Shown here: piece by piece, positions 44,208 through 53,106 of the stretch
Layout: each line of letters opens with the position of its first letter
How positions within the stretch are numbered: position 1 is the stretch's first letter
Assembly (NCBI RefSeq): GCF_000427445.1
Contig: NZ_KE386496.1
Span: forward strand, 3,822,004 to 3,886,003
Length of the DNA stretch: 64,000 nt
Origin: Methylocapsa acidiphila B2
Lineage (GTDB): Bacteria; Pseudomonadota; Alphaproteobacteria; Rhizobiales; Beijerinckiaceae
Reading direction: 5' to 3'
Translations under genes and position numbers: made by a program
The notes under the pieces: generated by a model
The model's database searches: none
Seen by the model: the letters and a program-made list of their open reading frames with translations, nothing else
Told to the model about the DNA's origin: nothing

Positions 44208-45326
44208 TCAAATGCTCCAGAAGACCCCGAATGTTCGCTCGATGAACCAGGCCAGGGCGAGAGCGAAGGCGATGCAGGAAAGCGCCGGCGCCAGGGCGCG
44301 CAGATAGATCGGCTCCCGCCTTGCGACGAAAACGATTGGAATCAGCAGAAGGGCGAGCGCGACTTGCCCTAGCTCCACCCCGATGTTGAAGCTGCACAGC
44401 GCAAGCGCGAGGCCGGAGGGGTGCAACTGCATGGGCGTCAGCGCGCTGGCGAAAGCCAGCCCATGGATCAGGCCGAAGCCAAAAGCGACGTTCCAGCGAA
44501 CGCGGGACAGAATCGGCCAGACATTGTCGGCGGCCGCAAGCATGATCGTGAGGGCGACGGCCGGGTCCACGAAGCGCGACGGAACGTCGACGACGCCCAG
44601 CACGGCGAGCGTCAGGGCGATCGCGTGCGCCAAAGTGAATGCGGTCAGGATCTTCAAGGTTTCGACCAGGACGCGGCCGAAGCCGTCGAGCGGCTTCCAG
44701 CCCTTGCGAGGGGCGCGTTGGAAGGCCGCCATGATCAGGAGGACCGCGACGAACAACAGATGATCGTAGCCGAGCAGGATGTGATTGATCCCGAACCCGA
44801 TAAATCGCCCGATTTCGTCCTGCGTCGAGTCCGGCGCCGCATCGAGAGAGGCCTCGGCGTGGTCGGGCGACAGGACGTCGGAACGCTCGCCGGTCGGCTG
44901 CACGAGCGTCAACAGGCCGCGATGGGTCGGATCTAGATCGAACAGCAGCCGATAATTGAGAGTCAGGGGGCCGGCCGCACGTGGGCAATCGGCGCGAAAA
45001 AAAATCGCGGCATAGGCGTTGCCTGCGTGATAATCGACCATGAAGTCGGAGGGGCGCAGCGCGCAGCCGCTGATCGTGAGGCGCCTGAGGACATAGGCCT
45101 CGATCGCAGCGCGCTTCGCTTTGAGCTTGCCCCAGGTGACGATCCCCTCGGCGCCGGCGTCGAGGCCGATAGCCGCGTCGAGGTCGCGCAAGGCCACATC
45201 CAACTGCCCGTTGACCTCGCGTTGCGCGTCGATCTGGATGCGAAGATAGCTGTCCGACGCCAGATGGGCGTTGGCCGTCATGCTGGTGAGAAAGAAAGCC
45301 AAGCCCGCAAGCGCGAGGAGGCGCAT
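44208..45326 (-). CDS. HupE/UreJ_2-family membrane protein
   Basis: 372 residues: signal peptide (LLALAGLAFFLTSMTANAH), an extracytoplasmic domain of about 150 residues (SYLRIQIDAQREVNGQLDVAL, DCPRAAGPLTLNYRLLFD), then about six or seven membrane helices. The first has the family hallmark GINHILLGYDHLLFVAVLL, with LAHAIALTLAVLG and GFGLIHGLAFASAL later, in which His and Asp could bind metal. Relatives are annotated as nickel/cobalt or unknown transporters; the substrate is unknown. The ATG overlaps the previous stop by one base (TAATG). It is the third of three membrane genes and close to the DUF4331/cytochrome genes. Confidence 0.82.
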   Translation of the reverse strand: MRLLALAGLAFFLTSMTANAHLASDSYLRIQIDAQREVNGQLDVALRDLDAAIGLDAGAEGIVTWGKLKAKRAAIEAYVLRRLTISGCALRPSDFMVDYHAGNAYAAIFFRADCPRAAGPLTLNYRLLFDLDPTHRGLLTLVQPTGERSDVLSPDHAEASLDAAPDSTQDEIGRFIGFGINHILLGYDHLLFVAVLLIMAAFQRAPRKGWKPLDGFGRVLVETLKILTAFTLAHAIALTLAVLGVVDVPSRFVDPAVALTIMLAAADNVWPILSRVRWNVAFGFGLIHGLAFASALTPMQLHPSGLALALCSFNIGVELGQVALALLLIPIVFVARREPIYLRALAPALSCIAFALALAWFIERTFGVFWSI

Positions 45327-45952
45327 TACGCTCGTCCTCGCAAATGCGCGAATTGCAGCGCGAAGACCATGAGTCCGATCGCCGCGATCCAGCTCGCGCC
45401 GGCGCGAAGCGCGATCTTGGCCCAATTGGGAGCAGATGGAGCGATGGCGATGAAGCCATAGCTGACCAGCGAGCATGCGGCGATCGCCGCTCCGAGTCCG
45501 AACAAAGCCGGCTGCAGGCCTTCCGCGCCCATCTGGCTCGCGAGACCGATGAGAAAACCGCAGCATGCCGCGATCAAAATCAGCGTGGTTTTGCCGAGGT
45601 CGAGCGCGGCGGCTCCGGCAATTCCGATCAAGACCATCAAAGCGGAGGCGTAGACGAGGGGATCGAATTGCGCGGCGCTGGCGAAGACCGCAAGCGAGCC
45701 GGCCCATGAGCCGAGGCAAAGCGTGCCGACGATCGGCGCGTCTCCGCGGCGGCTCTGGAGGCTCGCCCAAATCGCCAATCCGACAAGAAGCGCGATTTGA
45801 TCGAAAGAGGTCAGCACGTGAAGCGCGCCGGACCAAAAGCTCCCGAGAGTCTTGAAGGCGCTATGCGCTTGCGCCCCGCTCGGAGAAAAGCAGATCGCCG
45901 CGCCTATGAGAGAAGCTCCAGGCCTTGCGCCGGCGCATCTACGCAACGGCAT
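45326..45952 (-). CDS. Small integral membrane protein, HupE/UreJ-like
   Basis: 208 residues, mostly hydrophobic: N-terminal signal-like segment (GASLIGAAICFSPSGAQAHS), then five or so membrane helices (IALLVGLAIWASLQ, PIVGTLCLGSWAGSLAVF, ALMVLIGIAGAAALDLG, TLILIAACCGFLIGLASQMG). His after the signal (AQAHSAFKTLGSFWSGALHVLTSFDQIA) recalls the HupE N-terminal pattern. ATG 45952 overlaps the end of the HupE gene by 14 bases, and the stop overlaps the next start. The longer frame to 46150 is Arg-rich and rejected. Function unknown; the overlaps imply one membrane complex or transporter. Confidence 0.68.
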   Translation of the reverse strand: MPLRRCAGARPGASLIGAAICFSPSGAQAHSAFKTLGSFWSGALHVLTSFDQIALLVGLAIWASLQSRRGDAPIVGTLCLGSWAGSLAVFASAAQFDPLVYASALMVLIGIAGAAALDLGKTTLILIAACCGFLIGLASQMGAEGLQPALFGLGAAIAACSLVSYGFIAIAPSAPNWAKIALRAGASWIAAIGLMVFALQFAHLRGRA

Positions 45953-46529
45953 AATCAAAGACGAAATAGAGTCCAATGAGGGCGATGACGCCGCCCAAGT
46001 AGCGGATCGCCAGCGCGCCCGTGGGCCAGTTGACGAGCAAGCCGATCCCGATGCCGAGGGCGTGCAGCATGCCCGTCGCCGCCACGAATCCGACGCTGAA
46101 GGCCAAGGCATTCGCCGCCATTGGCAATTCGACGCCATGCGCATGCCCATGCGCGACAGCGAACACGGCGATGATCGCCAGGGCGGCCGCCAAGGGCAAA
46201 CGCCGCGCTTGGGCGACCAACAGGCCGAGCGTGAGGACCGAAAGAGCGATGAGGAGTTCGGTCGCGGGCAGGGGGGCGCCGAGCACGCCGAGCGCGCCGC
46301 CCGCCGCCATGATCATGGGAAAGCCGATCGGCAAGATCCAAATCGCCGGCGCGCCGAGCTGCGCCCCCCAGATGCCGACGCTCACCATAGCGAGGACATG
46401 ATCGGGTCCGAGCAGCGGATGGGTGAAACCGGAGGTGAGGCCGTCGCCGATCCCGTCGCCTGCATGGCCAAAGGCGGCCGTCGCGCTCGCCAGGAGCAAG
46501 AAACAGGAAACAGCGACCGCCCTAGTCAT
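45939..46529 (-). CDS. HupE/UreJ family protein
   Basis: 196 residues with signal peptide (CFLLLASATAAFGHA) and six membrane helices. Family hallmarks are FTHPLLGPDHVLAMVSVGIWG and the second His motif AVAHGHAHGVELP. HupE/UreJ proteins are thought to transport nickel and normally accompany hydrogenase or urease genes, but neither is present in the window. It is the first of three overlapping membrane genes. 80 bases separate it from the GMC gene upstream, with a weak hairpin between. Confidence 0.88.
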   Translation of the reverse strand: MTRAVAVSCFLLLASATAAFGHAGDGIGDGLTSGFTHPLLGPDHVLAMVSVGIWGAQLGAPAIWILPIGFPMIMAAGGALGVLGAPLPATELLIALSVLTLGLLVAQARRLPLAAALAIIAVFAVAHGHAHGVELPMAANALAFSVGFVAATGMLHALGIGIGLLVNWPTGALAIRYLGGVIALIGLYFVFDYAVA

Positions 46530-46552
46530 TCAATATCCGTGGCTTAAAAGCC

Positions 46553-46581
46553 TCCCGATCGCGTTAATCGCTTGATCGGGA
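46553..46581 (-). terminator. Weak hairpin between GMC gene and hupE
   Basis: 8-base perfect arms (46553-46560 and 46574-46581) with a 13-base loop. On the minus strand it is followed after a few bases by CTTTTAAG rather than a true T run. It could attenuate transcription between the GMC and hupE genes. Low confidence. Confidence 0.3.
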
Positions 46582-46609
46582 AGCGTCGGGAAAATCGCGC
46601 AGCGCGCGG

Positions 46610-48535
46610 TCAGGCCACGGAGGGAACGACCAAGGGCCGCGAGCTCAGCGCGTCGGCGAGAATGACGTCGGCCGCTTTCTCGCCGATCATATAGATCGAG
46701 CTGACGATGAAAAACCCCGGAATTCTTGGGAAGATGGACGCGTCCACAACGCGCAGCCCCATCACGCCGCGGACTCTGAAATTGCCGTCGAGGACCGCCA
46801 TGGGATCGCCGTCTTTCCCGATCGCGCAAGTGCAGGATGCGTGATGCCCCCAGGATTGATATCTCGCGAAATCGCGAATCTGCTCGTCCGTCGCCACCGC
46901 CGCGCCCGGCGCCAGCTCCGCCACGAAATAGCCGCTCGCCTTCAACGGTTCGGCGAGCCTGCGGACGAATTTCACGCCTTCGACAACCGAGTCCAGGTCT
47001 TTTTCCTGCGCGTCATTGCCTTCCTGAAAATAGCGGAAATTGATGTTCGGGCGCTCGCGCGGGTCGGTGGAATTCAAAGTGACTTCGCCGGCCGTGTTGT
47101 TTGTATGCGCCTTGAGCACCGCCCATGTCAGATGTTTCAGGCTGTGGACGATGCGGACGGAATAGTCTGGATAATAGCCCCTGAAATCGGTCAGGAGGGC
47201 GAAGCAGAAAAGATCGGGCAATGGCCGCTCGTCTGCGGAACGCTTGATGACGGCGAGGACCGCGCCATTGGTGGCGTAGACGCCCTCCTTCTTATTTTTC
47301 CACTCGGTGTATTGCGGATCCTTGCTCGAATAGGTGGCGTCTTTCAGGACGTTCCATTCCTCTTTCATTTCATTGACGACGCCGACCTCATAGCGGTCCT
47401 GCAGATTCTTGCCGACGCCGGGCAGATCGACGCGAACCGGAACGCCATGGCGTTCGAGCTCTTCCCTTGGGCCGATGCCGGACAGCATCAGCAATTGCGG
47501 CGTATTGAAAGCGCCGCCGGCGAGGATCACCTCCCGCGACGCGTGGACCTGACGCAACTCGCCGGGCTCGCGGCTCGGACCCTTGTGCGCCTGGTAGAGA
47601 CGAGCGCCCTTGAGATATTCCACGCCGATCGCTCGGTTATTCTCGTCCAGGAGAATGCGGGTCGCCAGCGCGTCGAGCTCTATAGTCAGATTGCCTGGAA
47701 ATTTTTCTTGCGCCTTGAGCAAGCGCTCCCGAGTTCCGGTCCGGGAATGGTTGCGGGTCGCGAGCGGAGGATAATGAATTCCAAAAGCGTTCTTGGTCAC
47801 GAGGCGCCAATCATTGGGATCGCCCTGGCCGAGAATGAACCATAGGAAGCGCTTGAGAGGAGAGGCGAGCGCCTTGATCTCAGTTCTGATGGATTTCTTG
47901 AGAAGCTTTTCCAGCTGCTCGCTTTCGATCGCGGCTTTTGGGATTTCGATTTCCGAGCTGAGCCAGCCGTTCCAACCATGCCTGGTCGGATTGTAGCCGA
48001 GCTTCGCCAGCCAACGGTAGAGGAAGACCCGGTGCCGACAATCCTCCAGCCTCTCGAAATATTTGCGCATGTTGGTCGCGCTCCAGGAGGCGTCGTCGGT
48101 CAGCCTCGCCAACGCGTCCCAATCCTCATTATGAGGATAGACCGTGATCATCGCGTTATGGGCGGTGCATCCGCCGAGGCAGCCCGCGCGTGGATATAAC
48201 ACCCCGTCGACGCGCTCTCCCTTCCATTCCTCGCGATATTTCAGATCCCTCTTCTGCAAGGCGTCGTCGCCGAAATGACGCACCCAGAAATCCCAAGCCA
48301 TGGCCTCGTTCTCGGTCGAGCAGGCATGAAATACCGGGACCTCGTAATCGTCCGGCAGGCGCTCCTTATCGTCCGGGTAGGCCGCGTCGCCGCCCTTCAA
48401 CTTGATCGGATCGCCGCCAGCCTCCAGGACGAGGACCTTTCGGCCCTGTTCTGCTAGGCGCGCCGCGACCGTGCCTCCACCGGCGCCGGAGCCGACCACG
48501 ATATATTCGAAGCTCGCATTATCGGTGACGCTCAT
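46610..48535 (-). CDS. GMC-family FAD oxidoreductase
   Basis: 641 residues of the glucose-methanol-choline family that oxidises alcohols or sugars with FAD. The ADP-binding motif is YIVVGSGAGGGTVAARLAEQG at the N-terminus. GMC signature 1 is near GCLGGCTAHNAMITVYP, signature 2 is VILAGGAFNTPQLLMLSGIG, and the C-terminal catalytic His appears in SWGHHASCTCAIG. No signal peptide is seen. It lies 148 bases downstream of a secreted di-heme cytochrome c. A cytoplasmic GMC would not reach that cytochrome directly, so export with a partner or an unrelated role must be considered. Substrate unknown. Confidence 0.88.
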   Translation of the reverse strand: MSVTDNASFEYIVVGSGAGGGTVAARLAEQGRKVLVLEAGGDPIKLKGGDAAYPDDKERLPDDYEVPVFHACSTENEAMAWDFWVRHFGDDALQKRDLKYREEWKGERVDGVLYPRAGCLGGCTAHNAMITVYPHNEDWDALARLTDDASWSATNMRKYFERLEDCRHRVFLYRWLAKLGYNPTRHGWNGWLSSEIEIPKAAIESEQLEKLLKKSIRTEIKALASPLKRFLWFILGQGDPNDWRLVTKNAFGIHYPPLATRNHSRTGTRERLLKAQEKFPGNLTIELDALATRILLDENNRAIGVEYLKGARLYQAHKGPSREPGELRQVHASREVILAGGAFNTPQLLMLSGIGPREELERHGVPVRVDLPGVGKNLQDRYEVGVVNEMKEEWNVLKDATYSSKDPQYTEWKNKKEGVYATNGAVLAVIKRSADERPLPDLFCFALLTDFRGYYPDYSVRIVHSLKHLTWAVLKAHTNNTAGEVTLNSTDPRERPNINFRYFQEGNDAQEKDLDSVVEGVKFVRRLAEPLKASGYFVAELAPGAAVATDEQIRDFARYQSWGHHASCTCAIGKDGDPMAVLDGNFRVRGVMGLRVVDASIFPRIPGFFIVSSIYMIGEKAADVILADALSSRPLVVPSVA

Positions 48536-48683
48536 GGCTCGTCCTCGTTATATTCGTGCGGCTGGAGTCGGGCGGCTGGGGACAAATGCCGGCTCCGACG
48601 CAGGCTCACGTCAGCTAATGGAATGTTGGGATTGAGCCTTCTAACGGGCGAGGCGTCGCTGGCGGCGAGCCTCGCCCGCAGGT

Positions 48684-51263
48684 TCAAAACGTCTTCAAGA
48701 AGGCGATCAAGGCTCGCTTGTCGTCATCGCTCAGACTGGGCTCTTCCTTGAAATAATCCGTGCCGAAATAATGCCCGCGATTGACGACGAAGTCGGGGCA
48801 TTTGTTCACCGCGAGCAAATCGTCCAGGACATTGCTGAAGACCCGACGGGCGTCGTCGTCGCTTGCATCGCTCGGCAGCGCCTTGAGATCGAATTTGAGC
48901 TTCAGCAGAACCTTTCCGAGCTGCGCGATATGTTTGATTTCGTCGATTGGATTGTCGCGCTTGTCGAGGTCGATATTGCCGAGTAGAGCGACGGGCGTTC
49001 CTTTGGGTATAGGACCGAGCGCCACGCCGTCTTCATCGAAGAAATGCCCGAGCCGTAAGGCTTCAACCAAGGGTTGGAGCTTTTCGGAATTGTTGAAGCC
49101 GGCTTGCAGGAAGTCGGGCAGATAGCCCTTAGGCACTCTCAGATAGCTCGGCGCCGTCGTGACGTCGACCTGGCCGCGAAGCTTCTTCCCGGAAGCGGTC
49201 ACATAATCGATATTGCCGGTCCGCTTTTCTGGCCAGAGCATTTGCTCAATCGAACTGTTGAAGGACGCCAGCCGCGCCTCGACCGACGGGCTCGGGTTGA
49301 ATTCGCCGACCGAGTTGTTGAGCAGGAAAGGCGCTGTGGACCAAAGGCTGATCAAGGAAGCGGGACGCGTGTAGCCGCGGCCGCCGGCCGGCATTTCATA
49401 GGGCCTCGGCTCGCCCGTGAACGGATGATGCACGGTGATCGTGCCAACCGAGGGAAGATCTTTGTATGAGGTGGAGGAGTAATCGTTCCAGATATTGTCC
49501 TTGATCGCATTAGTGGCGAGCGGGCTACAGGCGTTGGTTTCGAGGAGGCTCACGGGAACGCGCAGATCCGTCGACAAGAAATTGTCGACAAGGAAATCAT
49601 CCGCGGTCACGATTTTCTTGAAGGCCAGCTTGGCCTCGTCGGATTTAGTCCAATCCCAATAGGCGTTCCAACACGTGAGGTAATCCTTGCCGACGCAGCC
49701 GTCATTTGGGAAGAAACTATAGGTCTTCTCCGGTAGCTTGCTCGAGTGACATCTTGCGCAACGCTCGCCGAAGACCTCTTTGCCATGGGCCATGGTCGCC
49801 GCGTCGGCGGCGAGATTGGCGGCGCCATTGGGCGCGTTTTTCAGATAGTCCGGCTTGGCCGTGGCGACGAAAAACAAGGCCGTGTTCGGCGTCTGCTTTT
49901 CATTCGCTTGCCAATAGGAGGAATTGGCGCGCCCGATCTTGATCTCGATCGGGCTGATCGGCTTGCCGCCGACGATCGGGTTGAAATGCTCGAACCATTC
50001 CTCGCTGAAGAGGCCGATGTTGACATAGACGCGGTTGAAGGAAGCCAACGCGCCGGCGGAATCGGAGCCGTCCTTGAGAACGCGCGGCGTCCATACCTGA
50101 TCCGGCTTGCTGAAAAATTTGGTCAAAGGGGTGCCGGGCGGCACGTATTCATTGAACTGCTTGTTGTCCTGCTCGCCGCCTACAAGCTTTTCGTGGCCCA
50201 GCTTCAAGGCGTTTTGTAACCTGGGTCCGAGATTATAGATCGCGTTCATCGTGCGCGGATTTATGATGTAATCCGTGGAAATGAGCGAGGTGTCGAGGGC
50301 TCCAGGGCGCGACGTATGGAAATATTGATAGGCGAAGTTCGTCGGGTCCGCAGTATAAGTAAAAATCCTATCCCACCAAAAATATTGAGCGCCTGGGTTG
50401 GAATTGAGATTTTCCCATTTCGGATTTTCGGGGTCCGCGGGCGGATTGGTCGGGTTCGGCCCGACATGGCAGAATCCGCAGGACATGCCGACCCGATAGG
50501 GCCGCACGAGGTTCTTATTATTGTAATAGCTCGGATCGTTGTAGAAGCGCTCTGGGTCCCAGTTCTTTTCCGCCTCCTCGTCGAAGTCAGGATTGGGGAA
50601 TAGCCGTAGGCCAACGATGCCTGTGGCGTAACCATAGTAGGAACCGACCGGGAAATTGTCGCTGCGGCCGCGGGCGCCGATCTTGACGCCCGGATATTTC
50701 GCCTCATTCTCGAACGGATCCGGCGCGCAGCTCGGATCACGCATGTCGAGCCAGAGGCCGAAGCGGTCTTTGCGCGGCGCAGTCGGCTTGGAGAAGCACG
50801 GCTCGTTCACGAGACCGAGATAGTTCCAGCGATTGCTGCGGCTGAACTTCAGGCCGGGGTGGTTCGAGATCGTTTTCAGGAAATCCAGTTCGCCGAAGGA
50901 TTTCTTGTTGAGGACATCCCACATCCGGTCATTGCCGGCGGTCCATACGATCCAATTGTTACGTCCGATCGCGGCGGCTTTGACAGCTTCTTGTGGCGTG
51001 ATTCCGGGAAGATAGGGCGCGAGCGTTTGGGCCAGGGCCTCCGGATTCTTGGTCGCGCCATAGTCCATGTCGCGATAATAATCCTCGTCGGAGCCGGGCA
51101 GGGAGTCCGCTGTGCGCCCGGCGCACATTGCTTCATCCTTGACATTGCCGGAGCCCGTGCCGCATTTCGCCTTCCAATCGTCCCCGGCGACGCCAGGCGC
51201 AGCCCATCCGATCGTGGCGAGGGTTACGAGTAATATGGCGGATTTCAACGAGTTGATCTTCAC
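48684..51263 (-). CDS. Secreted large di-heme cytochrome c
   Basis: 859 residues. Signal peptide 1 to about 25 (AILLVTLATIGWAAPGVAG). Two CxxCH heme sites: CGFCH near residue 261 and CARCH near 501, giving a periplasmic di-heme protein. The wide spacing, total size and Asn/Asp/Tyr-rich loops resemble di-heme peroxidase or rubber-oxygenase (RoxA-like) architectures rather than small electron carriers; this comparison is from memory of the families and needs a search. The start is GTG with GGGGAGGA upstream. Flanked by GMC (downstream) and DUF4331-like (upstream) genes on the same strand with about 145-base gaps. Confidence 0.8.
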   Translation of the reverse strand: MKINSLKSAILLVTLATIGWAAPGVAGDDWKAKCGTGSGNVKDEAMCAGRTADSLPGSDEDYYRDMDYGATKNPEALAQTLAPYLPGITPQEAVKAAAIGRNNWIVWTAGNDRMWDVLNKKSFGELDFLKTISNHPGLKFSRSNRWNYLGLVNEPCFSKPTAPRKDRFGLWLDMRDPSCAPDPFENEAKYPGVKIGARGRSDNFPVGSYYGYATGIVGLRLFPNPDFDEEAEKNWDPERFYNDPSYYNNKNLVRPYRVGMSCGFCHVGPNPTNPPADPENPKWENLNSNPGAQYFWWDRIFTYTADPTNFAYQYFHTSRPGALDTSLISTDYIINPRTMNAIYNLGPRLQNALKLGHEKLVGGEQDNKQFNEYVPPGTPLTKFFSKPDQVWTPRVLKDGSDSAGALASFNRVYVNIGLFSEEWFEHFNPIVGGKPISPIEIKIGRANSSYWQANEKQTPNTALFFVATAKPDYLKNAPNGAANLAADAATMAHGKEVFGERCARCHSSKLPEKTYSFFPNDGCVGKDYLTCWNAYWDWTKSDEAKLAFKKIVTADDFLVDNFLSTDLRVPVSLLETNACSPLATNAIKDNIWNDYSSTSYKDLPSVGTITVHHPFTGEPRPYEMPAGGRGYTRPASLISLWSTAPFLLNNSVGEFNPSPSVEARLASFNSSIEQMLWPEKRTGNIDYVTASGKKLRGQVDVTTAPSYLRVPKGYLPDFLQAGFNNSEKLQPLVEALRLGHFFDEDGVALGPIPKGTPVALLGNIDLDKRDNPIDEIKHIAQLGKVLLKLKFDLKALPSDASDDDARRVFSNVLDDLLAVNKCPDFVVNRGHYFGTDYFKEEPSLSDDDKRALIAFLKTF

Positions 51264-51408
51264 GTCATCCTCCCCTTCGCTTTGTTGTCCGACGTCGTCT
51301 TGACAGGCGGCGCGGATCTCGGCGATCGACGCAATCTCAAGTTTGCTTTCAATGTGCTTCCTGCATCGGGAAAACGCGGCTCACCCGAACCGCGGCTTGC
51401 CGCCGCCA

Positions 51409-52539
51409 TCACGAATAGGCGCTGCGCTTTCTCCGCCGCAACAGGAATAGGCCGATGATCAAGGCGAGCACAATCGCGGCTATGCCCCATAGCACGCCAG
51501 GACGCGACAGGAACCGGACCACATAGGGTCCCATGGCGCCCGGCGCTTGCGGGTGGTAGGGCCACGGTTCGGCGAGGTAGGGAAACTCTTTCAATAATGG
51601 CTTGTCGTTGACTGTGGCGCGGGGCCATTGATTCGAATCGATGAAGGAATTTTCTTGCAGCGGGCAGTCGCCTTGTTGGCAGGTCAAATAAGAGACGTCG
51701 TCTTCCAAGCGCCGCCCGTTTGGAAAACCCGACGGCCTTTGATTGGTGTAGACCATCACATCCGGCACATAATCGTAATGCCTGATCAAGAAGCCGCTGA
51801 GCTGATTGAGATTGGCCAGCGGAGGCGCCCAATTCTTCAGAAAATCTTGAATCATCGCCCTCGATTTCGATCGGTCCTTGATCGCGGCGACCTGCTCGTT
51901 GGGCGGTATCGTGTTCAGGAAGTCGAAACGGCCGAGTTGCGTCCTATTGGAGCGGCCGACGTGATCAATCTGTTCCCCGCCGTTGACGCGATTGGTGGTC
52001 GCCCAAAGAAGCCAGTTTTGTTGGTTATCAGGGAACGATGATTTTGGAATGCTCAAAACCATCGTGATCACGTTGACCTTGAAAAACTTTGGGAAGATGA
52101 ACGGGTCATCGCGGACGCCCGTATAGACTCTAATCTTCTCTGGATCTTTCAATCCCTTGAAGGATTGCTCCTTGACTGAAGTATCGTTGTTCAGCCGAAA
52201 CCTTATCGTGACGTCCGGGCTTATCATCTCGGGGCTAGGGATCGATCCGCCATAGCGCGCGACGTCCTCGGCGTTGTCGAACGTCACCTTGCTATGTAGA
52301 TCCATGTTGATGTTATATTCAAATGGCTCCAGATTATAGGGTGGGGGCCCGGTCAGCGACCTCCGCACGTCCAAGATCGCAACCATCTGATCGCCATCCG
52401 GAAAAAAGAAAAGCCCGGTGATATTCGCCTCTTGTTCATCTTCGGGCAGCCACATCGGGTCGGCGTGATCCGATGCTCGGCTCGAAGAGGACGCGAGGAC
52501 TATGCCTATAAAGGCGAATAAAATGCCAAGGCGTTTCAT
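51409..52539 (-). CDS. Membrane-anchored DUF4331-like protein
   Basis: 376 residues. Signal peptide (LGILFAFIGIVLASSSSRAS) followed by the DUF4331-type opening SDHADPMWLPEDEQEANITG with FFFPDGDQMVAILDVRRSL. A long extracytoplasmic domain contains a Cys pair in LTCQQGDCPLQ. A C-terminal membrane helix (GVLWGIAAIVLALIIGLFLL) ends in a basic tail RRRKRS, so the bulk faces the periplasm. Ribosome site AGGGGGAG before the ATG. First gene of the run DUF4331-cytochrome-GMC, and divergent from a TPR protein gene. The biochemical role of DUF4331 is not known to me. Confidence 0.75.
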   Translation of the reverse strand: MKRLGILFAFIGIVLASSSSRASDHADPMWLPEDEQEANITGLFFFPDGDQMVAILDVRRSLTGPPPYNLEPFEYNINMDLHSKVTFDNAEDVARYGGSIPSPEMISPDVTIRFRLNNDTSVKEQSFKGLKDPEKIRVYTGVRDDPFIFPKFFKVNVITMVLSIPKSSFPDNQQNWLLWATTNRVNGGEQIDHVGRSNRTQLGRFDFLNTIPPNEQVAAIKDRSKSRAMIQDFLKNWAPPLANLNQLSGFLIRHYDYVPDVMVYTNQRPSGFPNGRRLEDDVSYLTCQQGDCPLQENSFIDSNQWPRATVNDKPLLKEFPYLAEPWPYHPQAPGAMGPYVVRFLSRPGVLWGIAAIVLALIIGLFLLRRRKRSAYS

Positions 52540-53106
52540 GATCTCCCCCTCTATTAATATTGTTCTTTATAGATCTCTGGGCCTCGACCAGATTTCCTGT
52601 TTTTATTGTCAGAACATAGATTTATCTTAATAAGAACGACATCGACGTAGGCGTTGAGTGCGGTTTTCGATAAAATTCGCTCCAAATAGCTTTTTAGCTT
52701 GCTGCTTCTTGAGTCGAACAAGCCTCATTGAGGCGGCCATCGCACGGGTTTGCTCCCCTCGCTCATCCTCTGAGTCGCCCCGCGGCCGTACGTAGCCGCT
52801 TGCGGCGCATCCGATGCCCCAAGCTATCGCGGCGTATGTTAGGGACCGAAGGGCCTCCGCGTCAAAGCAAAAATTTACAAAATGTTGGAAATCAATTCAC
52901 AGTCGGCCGCTGACATTAGCACAGGTTCGCCGCGCGGCTACCGGCGGCCGCAATTGCAACATTTGCGTGTGGCGCGAGATTGCACGAAAATTGAACAACA
53001 AACGCTTTCGAGAGTGGTTGGACCAAAAATGCGCCTGATCGGCTCACGCGGAGTCAATATAGCTCCTATGATTGCATACCGTCGACCTCCGACGCATGGA
53101 GATGGC
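52540..53106. other. Divergent promoter region between DUF4331 and TPR genes
   Basis: 567 bases. 52545-52700 is AT-rich (TTTTTATTGTCAG, ATTTATCTTAATAAG) and probably contains the promoter of the DUF4331 run. A plus-strand frame continuous with the TPR gene is open from 52882, but the protein before 53107 has no conserved features. Confidence 0.45.

Noticed and set aside
44155-45459. 434-residue minus-strand Arg-rich frame over the HupE/UreJ_2 gene
   Set aside because: Alternative frame of the real membrane-protein gene; the hydrophobic frame with family motifs is the coding one.
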